A stretch of DNA of 64,000 bases. Origin: Onthophagus taurus. Its lineage: Eukaryota > Arthropoda > Insecta > Coleoptera > Scarabaeidae. The position numbers and the translations under genes were made by a program. Where the stretch lies: NCBI RefSeq assembly GCF_036711975.1, contig NC_091972.1, positions 19,845,001-19,909,000 on the forward strand. Reading direction: 5' to 3'. A model generated the notes under the pieces. It searched no databases, was not told where the DNA came from, and was given only the letters and a program-made list of their open reading frames with translations. Of this stretch, positions 33,383 to 43,816 are shown piece after piece (within the stretch, counting starts at the first letter, position 1; each line of letters starts with the position of its first letter).

Positions 33383-35667
33383 CAGGGTGTTCATTTCAAA
33401 ACTTTCCACCTCAATTTCTGTAAATCCGGAAGTTTAAAAAGAAAATCGCTGAAATAGGTAAAGAATAAAACCAAGGGGGACAACTTTTTATGCAAAAATT
33501 GACTCACTCACTTCAACCCCCGCCGCCAAAAACCAACCCCTTAAAAATCTGAAATGGAAAGGGGTGTCAAGTGATACCTCATTTTAAAGGTCTTTTAAGG
33601 TACTACATGTTAGTATTTATTTTTTTTAAATTGATCGATTCGTTTTCGAAATTTTTGCGAAAATTTTTGTTTTGTATTTCCCGCTTTAATTAATATTAAA
33701 AACTTGAATCACCTTCTTAAAAGCAAGAATAAGTAATCTTTTGTTATTAATTTATAAAATTAAATTACCATGTTCGTTTTTACAACGACCATTAAACCTT
33801 TATTATTTCGGAGCAATCCGAAATCTTTGATATTTAGGTTATTTTGACAATGATATACCTACGTTGGCTAGCTTGCCTGGCGTCTGTCAGAGATATTTAG
33901 AAAAAACGATTTCTGTTTCATTTTTCTATTTTTTTTATTTTTTTTTTTTATTGTTCTATTTTATTTTCAGTTATTTAATTATGTACAAAAACTTTTTGCA
34001 GAGAAAATCAACTTAATAATTGTTCAAAGTGTTGTCCGTTATTAGCTAAAGAATGGTACAACCGTTGTTCAAAACTACGGCGCACATTTTCAAAAACTTC
34101 CCTTTGAATTCCACGGCAAGCTGCAGTAATTCTCTGACGAAGTTCTTCTAAATTTTGAGGTTGAGGGGTAAATACAACAGACTTTAAATGACCCCATAAA
34201 AAAAGTTTAATGGCGTCAAATCTGGTGATCTGGCTGGCCATTCTATAGGACCTCTTCGTCCTATCCATCTGTTTGGAAACGTATTATATAACCACTGTCG
34301 TACTGGGAGAACATAGCGAGAAGGAGCTCCGTCTTGTTGAAAATGTAATTCATTCTCATCAAGTAAGGCATTTTCTTCTCTATCCAACTGATTCTTGAGA
34401 GCTTCCGTAATTAGTGGATTGATAGTATTTTCTAACATATCCAAATACACTTCGCCGTTTAAATTTCCATCGATAAACACTGAACAAATCACTTGGTCTC
34501 TCAAAATGCCGGCCCATACCATAACTTTTTCAGGATATTGTGTATGCCCTTCTACAGTCAGATGAGGGTTTTCATTACTCCAATAACTGCAGTTATGTTT
34601 ATTTACAAATCCATTTAAAGAAAAAGTGCATTCATCACTAAAGCAGATATTTTTCACAAAAACGTTGTTATTATTAATAATAGTGGTCACTTCTTCACAA
34701 AACTGTATTCTCCTGTCAAAATCGTCTTCAGTTACCTGTTGATGTATTTTCAATTTATAAGGATGGAATTTGTGAAGTTTTACAACTTTATGAACAGAAC
34801 CCAAGGATATACCAATTGCACGAGATACCTGACGCAATGAAGTATTGGGGTTGATACCAAAATGACCCAACACTTCCAGTTGAGCGGTTTCATTCAAAAC
34901 TCTCGACTCATTATGTTTTATGTTGGCAACGGACCCAGTCTGAGTGAATTTCTTCATGAGATTCAGGACGTATGTATGAGATACGTTCTTATCTGGATGC
35001 CTTTCATTAAAAACTGCGGCAGTTCTTTGTTGCACTTTTATTTTATTCTTTTCTCGCACTGTGAGCCTGCCTATAACTCGTTTATAGAAAGAGAAAAATT
35101 TCGTCTCTTTTTTTCCTTTTTTTGGCCATTCGAGTCAAGAGTAATTTTCATACAGGTTTAATGTAAAATACTTTCAATAAAATTTAGTTTAATTCATAAT
35201 TATACGTGTTTAGTTTTCTTAAATATTTCCGATTGCTCCGAAATAATAAAGGTTTAATGGTCGTTGTAAAAACAAACATGGTAATTTAATTTTATAAATT
35301 AATAATAAAAGATTACTTATTCTTGCTTTTAAGAAGGTGATTAAAGTTTTTAATATTAATTAAAGCGGGAAATACAAAACAAAGATTTTCGCAAAAACTT
35401 CGAAAACGAATCGATCAATTTAAAAAAAATAAATACTAACATGTAGTACCTTAAAAGACCTTTAAAATGAGGTATCACTTGACACCCCTTCCCATTTAAG
35501 ATTTTTATGGGGTTGGTTTCTGGCGGCGGGAGGTTGAAGTGAGTGAGTCAATTTTTGCATAAAAAGTTGTCCCCCTTGGTTTTATTCTTTACCTATTTCA
35601 GCGATTTTCTTTTTAAACTTCCGGATTTACAGAAATTGAGGTGGAAAGTTTTGAAATGAACACTCTG
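33383..35667 (-). mobile_element. DD41D-type mariner with ~440-bp terminal inverted repeats, inserted in LINE-E
   Basis: The element starts CAGGGTGTTCATTTC (33383) and ends with the complement GAAATGAACACTCTG (35667). TA flanks both sides (33381-33382 and 35668-35669). Unusually long inverted repeats, about 440 bp, run from 33383 to ~33820 and from ~35226 to 35667. They share blocks such as CCAAGGGGGACAACTTTTTA and TTATTTCGGAGCAATC. The transposase lies between them on the minus strand. Confidence 0.9.
34008..35059 (-). pseudogene. DD41D mariner transposase, frameshifted and catalytically altered
   Basis: The transposase would cut and paste the element at TA. The first frame (35059-34184, 291 residues) contains the N-terminal helix-turn-helix region (NVSHTYVLNLMKKFTQTGSV) and the first catalytic Asp in CFSDECTFSLNG. 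It also has the second Asp in HFQQDGAPSRY and the third site in WPARSPDLTPLNFF. Counting 41 residues between the second Asp and the third site places it in the DD41D group. The third catalytic residue is Asn (AAC) where Asp is expected. One T is missing in the following T run near 34200. The C-terminus (WGHLKSVVFTPQPQNLEELR...HFEQLLS) therefore lies in another frame, to 34008. Both changes make this copy inactive. Confidence 0.88.
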
Positions 35668-35675
35668 TATATATC

Positions 35676-36041
35676 ATACGTTGCTAGCGGTTTAAATTTG
35701 ATTTATCCGTGATCAAAGATTCCCAAAGATGCCAGGTGTTTGGTCTAAGATCTCTCTGTGGCCGTCGACACAGTACGGACCTATTGTTCCTGTTCAAACT
35801 AGTTAATGGAGTTCTCGACGCTCCGATTCTTTTAGAGCAGATTCACTGTAATGTTCCTTCTTATGCTACTCGATCACCATTTTTGTTCAGACTACGTGTT
35901 TCTGGATCTAGTGCGCATGCCGGTTCACCTCTGTTGAGACTGATGCACACTTGCAATGTTTATTGTTTCAATGTTGATTTCTTTTGTAATTCAATGATGT
36001 CGTTTAAAAAATCCGTTTTAACTTTAAGTATTTGTCATTAG
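35676..36041 (+). pseudogene. LINE-E reverse transcriptase C-terminus
   Basis: Downstream of the mariner the frame 35709-36041 continues the RT thumb and C-terminal region (IKDSQRCQVFGLRSLCGRR, then TDLLFLFKLVNGVLDAPILL, then YATRSPFLFRLRV). The order relative to the N-terminal part shows that both belonged to one ORF before the mariner inserted. The few codons next to the mariner are out of frame. Confidence 0.75.
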
Positions 36042-36433
36042 TTTTTTTTTCTTTGTAAAATTAATTTACTCAATCGAAACACATTCGTTTACCGTATTTA
36101 TATTGATTTCTTGCGGGTGGTGGGGCAGAAAAGAGAAGCAACAAAAATTTGTCCTTTCTTATGGTCCTTATTATTCTGTTTTTCTATCCGCGTAATATCG
36201 ATGATTATGTGGACCAATCCAGTCTCTGTGTTTATTTTCTTTTCTGCTTCGTGCCTGCTGATTTAATTCCATTTTCTTTTTATTGTTTCATGCTTTTGAT
36301 AATTTTTTACGTTTTTTTGTTTTTTTTCTTTCTTATGTAGTCTGTTTTCTTTTCTTTTATATTATTGTAGTGGACACTTTTTTGGGATTTTTTCCTGTAC
36401 GTGTCCCGAATATGAATAAATAAATAATAAACA

Positions 36434-36711
36434 TGGCGAATAATAATAAAATGACGCAATTGGACTTCAAGTCATACATTGCAGTACGTCTGATGAAGGT
36501 GGAAGATGATAATGCAGGTAATAATATGAATCCATCATTTGGAGGTATCGTTCCTGCAGAAGTTCGTATTGATAACGTGGGTCATACCATCAAGGAAGAA
36601 GTTAATAAAGTCAGACGACGTTGTAAATTGTGTAAAACTTATACTATTTATATTTATGCGAAGTGTAAAGTACATTTACATATAAAATGTTTTGAGGATT
36701 ACCACAAGTAA
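36434..36711 (+). pseudogene. piggyBac transposase C-terminal zinc finger
   Basis: A 92-codon frame (from 36433) starts TQLDFKSYIAVRLMK and ends with a cysteine-rich finger, CKLCKTYTIYIYAKCKVHLH, then IKCFEDYHK. The C-x2-C...C...H-x4-C spacing fits the C-terminal Cys-rich domain of piggyBac transposases, which binds the element ends. The catalytic domain should precede it, but that region is occupied by LINE-E, so only the tail remains. One expected Cys in the second pair reads YAKC. Confidence 0.72.
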
Positions 36712-37057
36712 ATATACATAATTCGACCTATCCAACGAAAACTGTCGTAAGTCAAAAAATGGTGATTTTGAGTTAATATGCGGTACCAGTATGTTTCTTC
36801 AAGCTCTATTTGGTAAAAAAATTATAGTAACTTGGTAACAAAAGCGCAGCCAAGTAACTACATATTTTATTAATATAGCAACTCCTATGGTCCAGGTCCA
36901 GCCCAGCGAAAACTATATTAAGTTGAGTTACTATGGTTTTCGCCGAATAAAATTTATTTATTTGTGTTACGTAATTTTAAAACGCAAAACTGATCTGAAT
37001 TAAAGTTAAAACATTTACTCATAATAAATAGCCACATAGGTTTATACGACATACAAA
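36712..37057. other. Spacer between piggyBac tail and DDE-like ORF
   Basis: Non-coding AT-rich sequence. CCAACGAAAACTGTCGTAAG at 36730 weakly resembles GTCGAAAACTATAGTATGTC near 39312, both in the same orientation. This may mark the limits of a separate element around the 37058-39140 ORF. Confidence 0.3.
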
Positions 37058-39140
37058 ATGTCAGAGGAATTAAGTGACCGGTTTGTACCTGTGGAATCAA
37101 CAAGTAAATTTTCAGGTATGTATTATTTCTTTTTGCTTTTACTTTTACGTTAAGGTGCCTTGGTTAGGTCCATTGTCTGAAATAGGTTTCAACATCTCTG
37201 TTCATGTTACGGAGAAACTATCAGATAATTCGGACCTTGACAGAAATTATGTCCCTACAGACCCATCAGACTCTGATTCGTCTAATTTGTCGAGTAAAGT
37301 CGAATCTGTAAGGGAGGAGAAACAACGTTGTAGAAAGCGTAAAGCAAGTTATAAAGAAAAAATAGCCAGAAAGTGTGCGAAAAACAGAATGCAATGGATC
37401 GATGTACAAGCTAAAAGAGAGCGGAACTTGGGGCTAAAGCACAAAAATCGTAAAGGTAACGTTATTCCAGCAAAGGAAATGAAGAATCCATGTAAAGAGG
37501 GCTGCAGGAATAAATGTCGTGAAAAAAATAAGTGAACAAAGCAGAAAAGAAATGTTTGAAGGATTTTGGAAAATAGGTGACCATACGAGACAGTGGGATT
37601 ATACAGCCAGGTGTGTTAAAGCCATAGACAAAATCAGATTAAAAAAAAGGGGGAATCAAGGTGGAATTTTTCTCGAAAATACAATATTATTCTTAAAAAT
37701 AATGAAATACTAGTTTGCAAAACTATGTTCCTTAATACTTTTGAAATATCAGAACAATGGGTTACAACAGCTTTAGATAAAATTTTAAAAACAGGATTTG
37801 TAGAAGAACGTAAACGAGGAAAGCATACTACAAGAGTGAATAAAATTAACAATGAGATAATCAACAGTATTAAACAACATATTGAACTTTTTCCCGTAAT
37901 TCCTTCTCATTACACCAGAAAAACTTCTACAAATATGTACTTGGAGGAAGGGCTTAACATATCAATAATGCATAGACTGTACTTGGAATATATGCAACGG
38001 AATAGTTTTACGCAGACTGCTACTCTTAGACAATACAGAGATATCTTTAATACACAATATAATATTGGATTTTTTAAACCTAAAAGGATCAATGCAACAT
38101 TTGTGCAGTCTATGCAGCAGCGACTCCAGAAGATAAACCAAAAATGAAAGAAAAATATGAGAAACACAAAGCTGATAAGGAAGCCGCTAGATCCTTAAAA
38201 GATTTGGATAAAGAAGCAGCGAAAAATGATAAATCCGTGTGTGCTTCTTGTTTTGACTTACAAAAAGTTTTAGTGACACCTCAATCTGCAGTGAGCCAAT
38301 TTTATTACAAAAGTAAACTAGCTACGTACAATTTTACGATTTATGACATGGGAAATAATGAAGGATACTGCTACGCTTGGAATGAAATAATTGCGAAGAG
38401 GGGACCCAACGAAATAAGTCGTGCGATTCTACATTTCTTAAAAACGCAAAAAGATAAAGGAGTGACGAAAGCTATTCTGTATTCCGATAACTGCGGAGGT
38501 CAAAACCGAAATCGTTTTATTTTTTCAATGTTTTCTTATGCCTCTATGTCTCTCAATCTGGAAATAATCCATCGTTTTCTTGAAGTAGGACATACGCAGA
38601 ACGAAGGAGATAGCATGCACTCTGTTATTGAGCACGCAAAAAAAACATCATCCTGCTATTTATACTCCAGACCAGTGGATTATGTTAATTCGTATGGCAA
38701 AAGTTAGTGGACGGCCGCATATTGTAAAGGAAATGTCCCAGAATGATTTTTTTAGTTTTAAAGAAAAAGTAAAGTTGGAGAATTGGAAAAAAGACATAGA
38801 AGGAAAAAAATTTAAAATAAATCAAATAAAAGAGCTTCATTTTTTACCAACGTGCCCTAACGAAATAAAATTTAAGTATGGATATAATGAAGAATTTAAG
38901 AGTATACAGTTAAAAGTATGTAAGCGTAGGAATATTAAAACTAACAATATGGACTATCGAAAAAATCTTCCTTTATTGTATTCATCTTCACTTGCTATTG
39001 ATTGTAAAAAGTTGAAAGGGCTACTAGAATTATGTAAAACGAACGCCATACCAAAAATGTATCATAATTATTATTATTCCCTATTGCCTAAAGAAGAAAA
39101 GGAAAAGAAAAAAAAGGAAAGAGTTTTACAAGAGAAATAA
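37058..39140 (+). pseudogene. Broken DUF7869-like, DDE-type transposon ORF
   Basis: Exon 1 (37058-37115, MSEELSDRFVPVESTSKFS) splices in phase 1 to 37168. The protein then runs through an Arg/Lys-rich region (RCRKRKASYKEK), a Cys-rich block ending RNKC, FEGFWKIGDHTRQWDY, and CASCFDLQKVLVTPQSAVSQ. It continues with the core LYSDNCGGQNRNRF and FLEVGHTQNEGDSMHSVIE, then DQWIMLIRMAK and a basic C-terminus. At least four frameshifts (near 37515, 37650, 38100 and 38645; three at A or G runs) split it. The SDNCGGQN and GHTQNEGDSxHSxIE motifs look like acidic catalytic blocks. I recall the family as DUF7869, common in arthropods, with Sola-like transposases as a possible relative, but neither was checked. 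Confidence 0.62.
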
Positions 39141-39695
39141 TGGAAAGTGATAGTGATAAAACAACGAATATGAAGATTATTTAAGTATAATTGAAAGTAA
39201 TTAATAAGTTATAATGTTAATAATTGCATAATTGTTTAAGTTAAAAAATATTTTTAATAAAGTTTCTAATAACATTTATAGTAAGTTTGATTTTTGCTTC
39301 AAATAATTCGTCGAAAACTATAGTATGTCACAAAAATTTGAAAAGAAAACAGAATTAATTGCTATTCTTCTATGGTGAATCCTTTCGGAACCCTCTATAT
39401 AAGATATCTATAGCAACCAAGTAGGAAATTTTTACATAGAAAATTTTATTTCTTAAAATGCAATCTGTTCAAAACCTTTAAACGCTTATATCTCAGTTCT
39501 GCCAAAAATGACTTACAATAGTCTTCGTTGCATAGGTCATTATGTTTAGCCGAAGGTGCGTTTACGCACCATCTTTTTCATACCCAATTTTTTTTTGATT
39601 TGATACATGCCGAATCGTCTTATTTAACACATTTTTTGCAATAAACAATAATTTTTTTCTAAACTTTACAATGTTTTTCAACCTTGGCCGTAAAT
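39141..39695. other. Right non-coding part of the piggyBac-like element
   Basis: Sequence between the DDE-like ORF and the right terminal repeat. It holds an AATAAA near 39256 and the palindrome GGTGCGTTTACGCACC at about 39557. No other gene is seen. Confidence 0.45.
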
Positions 39696-39702
39696 GGGTT
39701 AA

Positions 39703-40270
39703 TTTAGAATTTTCAATTAGCTTCAATGGGAAAATCCGTCGTTTCTCAATATCTAGATTACTTTTTAGGAATTTAATTCATAAAGTAGGCCTAATAAAAA
39801 TCCATTCAAATTAACAGGCTTTGTAGTGTTAACTTCAAAAATGTATTTCTAGGTTATGAGTGAAGCTTTAGGAACGAAATTTGTTGTGCTAATTTAGAAT
39901 TCTCAACTAGTTTTAATGGTAAAGTCCGTTTCTCGGTATCTAGATTAGTGTTTAAGAATTTATTTCATAAAGTTGACCGAATAAAAATCTATTCAAATTA
40001 ACAGTCTCTGTTGTGTTAACTTCAAAAATGTATTTCTAGGTTGGAAATTTGTTGTGTTAATTAAGATTTGTCATCAATTTTAATGTTAGAAACTGTTTTT
40101 AGATATCTTCATTGATTTTTAAGAAATTAATTCTTAAGCTTGACCGAAAAAAGAACTTATTCAAATTAACAGTGTTGATTTCAAAAATTTATTTATAGCT
40201 TACTAAAAAACGAAATATTGACTATTGATTTAGAATTTTCGTAGTAAAAACTGTTTTTTGATATAATGTT
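39703..40270. repeat. ~187-bp satellite array, right part
   Basis: The unit seen at 30380-31691 resumes immediately after the right TTAA (GAATTTTC at 39706, GAATTCTC at about 39897). It decays into diverged units by about 40270. Confidence 0.85.
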
Positions 40271-41699
40271 TTACAAAGTGACTTTTGGAAGATATTCGAA
40301 AAAGTTAATGAATTTATATTGTGTTAATCATTAATTTGAAATGTGTTGATAAGATGTAACTTTTCTAGATAATAATAAAGATAAAAATAATCGTCCGATC
40401 GATTTAAAAGAATTTAACGGAAACGAATGTTATCGTAACGTATTTAATTTGTAGTAAACATTTTTTTGTTGAAATATTCTAAAACTATGCAAAATTTGTC
40501 TGGGCCGTGTAAATTTATACGCACCAATCCACACCAAAAGAAGGCTTTACTGATTTTATATATGGTTGGATTACTTTTGGACCTCTTTTTTGATAAAACG
40601 GATTTTATTTAATGCAAGGATTTAAAACAAAACTCAATTTCGCAATTTTATTATTATTTTTTTTAAACAATAACAAATCAACACTTTTATCTGGATGTAG
40701 ATTTAGAAATTAATCACTAATGGGCAATATAAAATTTTTTCTAAAAAATCGAAAACTAAATCGTGATGATTGAATGTAAATGGAATGTTTTTATCATCGT
40801 GTGTATTAAGTTTTTAAACAAACAACTGAATACACCGGTAATCATATTGTGAAAAGATAATCCTTTTTGTAATTTTTTTAATTAAAAAATGTTTGACGAC
40901 GTAAATGGGTATTGATCATTTTTTTTTGTGAGAAGTAAATCGTTTATTAACAATTAGGCGCCGTTAAACCTTTAATCCATATTTTCGATAAGAACTTCCT
41001 AGTAACTAAATACAATACGTCTGTTCAATAAAAAAATAAAATTTTAATTGATAAGAAAATACCGATAATCTTTGGACTGTAGTTAATTAAATCTTGTATA
41101 TTTTATTACCCTGTTAATATTAAATAGTTTAAATAAGGCTTGAATAAAATAAATAGAATTATCTTTTAAATTTACTGCAAATTAAATTAATTTATTTTAA
41201 GAAAATGGTGTAGATCATTCCGCCATCTCTACATATAAAGATAAAACATCAAGTTATAATATTTGATGTAATCTTTATCAATAATTTTGCTGATATTATA
41301 TAGATGACACTAGCATAAATCATTTTCTTTAAAAACATATCAACATTATTATCATATTATCACATTATAATCATATTTATACACAACATAACTGCAAAAT
41401 TTTTGAGTATATGAATAAGTCGGGCGGTGTAAATCATTTTGTTCATATAAATGTTGTAGTCATCAAACAAGATCGAATCACAAATCTACATTTTGACATA
41501 AAAGGTAAGAACAAACTTTTCAAATTCCGAGCTAATGTAATCGATATTGCATCATCTATATTTAATTATAACGTTATTGTGATAGTAATTGTTTTGATAA
41601 CTTAAATAATGTGAAAATAAAAGGATGCTGTAATTTAATACATTAAAACAATCAATGTTTAAAGAGTAAAAGTGTTGAACTAGAAGTGTATTTAAATAA
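40271..41699. other. AT-rich intergenic region
   Basis: No gene, repeat or transposon hallmark was recognised. A 64-codon ORF at 41411-41605 has no recognisable content. Confidence 0.4.
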
Positions 41700-43380
41700 A
41701 ATCATGGAAGAAGAAAGAGCTTGAATAAAAAATGGAGAGAGAAGTGAGAAACTGAGCAGAAATAAACTGGAAAACAATTTGTAATTGACGAAACAGACTG
41801 ATTAGAGACTGTGGAGGAAAGAAAAGAACTTGGCACAAAGCAGAAAAACTGGAAAGAGACTGGTAATAGCAGAAAGAGGCTGTATAGAGACTGGAAAGGA
41901 AAAAAAAAGACTGAACAGAGAAGAGAAAACTGGATAGGACCTGTAAAAATATAAAGGTTATATTTTGAACCTGAAGACGAATCTGAAAAGAGACTGGTAA
42001 AAGAATAAAGAAGGTACACATAGACCGAAATACAAAGACCAGCCAGAACAGAGAGGAGGAAAACAGAACAAAGGTTGGAATGTAAAGAAAAGAACTTGGC
42101 AAAAAGGAATGAAACAGGAAAGAGGCTGGTTATCGCAGAAAGTACATTTAGATTAAATTTGAAAAAGGAGACTGAGCGGAGGGGAACTAAACTTGATACG
42201 GGCTGTAAAGAGGCAAAGATAATTTACAAGGAACTTGAAGACTGGAAAGGGATTCTAATGAGAGAGAAAAATACTGGTAACAGAAAAAAGAAACTGAACA
42301 GAGATTGAGTAGATAAGAAAAGAGGTTGACAGGAAGACTTGAAGAAAGGGATTCCAGTGAGAGAGAAAAATACTGGTAACAGTAGAAAGAGACTGAACAG
42401 ATATTGGATAGATAAGAAAAGAGGTTGGTAGGAAGGACGGCGACTGGAAAGAGACTGCACGGAGATTGTAAATGGGAAAAAGGAGACTGGACTGCTAAAA
42501 AGAAACATAACAGACAAAAGAGAGACTGAGAAAGCACTATTAACGCCAAAAATATATTGAACTGATTCCAACGAGGGAAAAAATTACTAGTAACGGAAGA
42601 AATAGACTGCACAGGGACTGAAAGTGGACAAAGGAGACTGAGCAGAGAGGAAATAGACTTGAAAGGGGCTGTAAAGATACAAAGATAATATACAAGCAAC
42701 TTGAAGACTGGAAAGAGATTCCAGTGAGAGAGAAAAATTCTAATTCTGATAACAGAAGAAAGAGACTGAACAGAGATTGGGTAGATAAGAAAAGAACTTG
42801 GCAGGAAGGATGGCGACTGGAAAGTGACTAGTAATAGCAGAAAGAGACTGTACGGAGATTGAAAAAGGAAAAAAGAGACTGGACTGGTAGGAATAAACAG
42901 AACAGACAAAAGCGAGACTGGAAAAGCACTTTTAACGTCAGAGATGTATTGAAGTGATTCCAGTGAGGGAAGAATTACTGGTAACAGAAGAAATAGACTG
43001 CACAGAGACTGAAAATGGATGTGATGACATAAAGATAAGGAATTTGAAGACTGGAAAGGGATTAGTAAAAGAATAAAGTAATTAGCAAGAGATTGGAATA
43101 CAAAGAACATGCAGTACAGAGAGATGAGAGATTAAAAAGTACTATTAACAGCAGGAAGAATTTGAAAGAGATACTGGAGGGAGAAAAAAATATTGATAAT
43201 AAAAGGAAGAGATTTGCAGAGATTCAAAAGAAAGGAAATTTATTATACAGAAATATATGTAAGATTGGTAAAATAAGAAAAATCACATTATGGTAAATCC
43301 ATAGCCAAAAGATATCTGCATAGAGAGGAATAAAATTTGAAAGTGGCAGCTAATAGAAGAGAAGAATTAAAGTAAACCTT
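41700..43380 (+). repeat. Purine-biased tandem repeat array
   Basis: The plus strand is strongly A/G rich over ~1.6 kb and built from short motifs (AGAGACTGAACAGAGATTG, GACTGGAAAGAGACTG). Larger repeated segments also occur: GATTCCAGTGAGAGAGAAAA is found near 42349 and 42718, GATTCCAGTGAGGGAAGAAT near 42957, and related copies near 42245 and 42568. This implies units of about 370-390 bp. The long minus-strand reading frames here (rich in Phe, Leu and Ser) are by-products of the bias. Confidence 0.75.
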
Positions 43381-43733
43381 TTAAAAATCTTTTTGATATT
43401 CTCTTTTCTACAAGCGTCGAAAATATAATTTCGTTTTATATAACTTCTATACTTTGCACTCCAGATAATTTCTTACATCTCAAAGAGCTTGATTTTTTCT
43501 AGTTCCTGAAATTCCTTTTTTTGTTTCTTCTGACCAAAATCATGCCACAGGAAATTTTTAATTAAATATTATTTTAATTATTATATATTTAAATTATGCT
43601 TTTTTACGTGCTAATTACTAACTTGATCAAGTCTATTTGGAATTTTAATAGTACTTTTAAGATACCTATAGATCTTTTAGGCTTTTTCTTTCAAAATATT
43701 ACGTTAAATATAACAAAGAAACCATTAAATACT
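43381..43733. other. Spacer downstream of gene 4
   Basis: AT-rich, with no feature recognised. Confidence 0.35.
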
Positions 43734-43739
43734 TTTATT
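43734..43739 (-). promoter_or_regulatory. Polyadenylation signal of gene 4
   Basis: On the minus strand this is AATAAA, 78 bp past the gene 4 stop codon. Confidence 0.5.
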
Positions 43740-43816
43740 ACACATTCACCAAATACATAATATTATAATACATATTAAAATAATAATTAGTTATTAAGTT
43801 ATACAATACAAATCAT

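Larger units (their letters stand above)
32226..36430 (+). mobile_element. LINE-E: 5'-truncated LINE inside the piggyBac-like element, split by a mariner
   Basis: The RT frame opens at 32226 after a stop and runs to the mariner insertion at 33383. It resumes after 35667 (frame 35709-36041) and ends in a 3' UTR with an AATAAATAAATAATA tail at about 36414-36430. The tail directly abuts the piggyBac C-terminal fragment. The 5' border is approximate (about 32160-32226). Confidence 0.8.
31696..39698. mobile_element. piggyBac-like element (8.0 kb, compound) at a TTAA target
   Basis: TTAA stands at both borders (31692-31695 and 39699-39702). The inner ends are inverted: CTCATTTACGGACAG at the left, and CCCATTTACGGCCAAGG on the complement of the right. 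Subterminal palindromes GGTGCGTAAATGCACC (about 32043) and GGTGCGTTTACGCACC (about 39557) add a second inverted pair. A piggyBac-type C-terminal zinc finger lies inside (36434-36711). The remainder of its interior has been replaced or expanded by a LINE, a mariner and a broken DDE-like ORF. The host satellite is cleanly opened, and its units align across the gap. Confidence 0.85.

Noticed and set aside
41692..43110. Long Phe/Leu/Ser minus-strand ORFs (up to 307 codons)
   Set aside because: They arise from the pyrimidine-rich complement of the purine array; there is no conserved domain, and they overlap each other in different frames.
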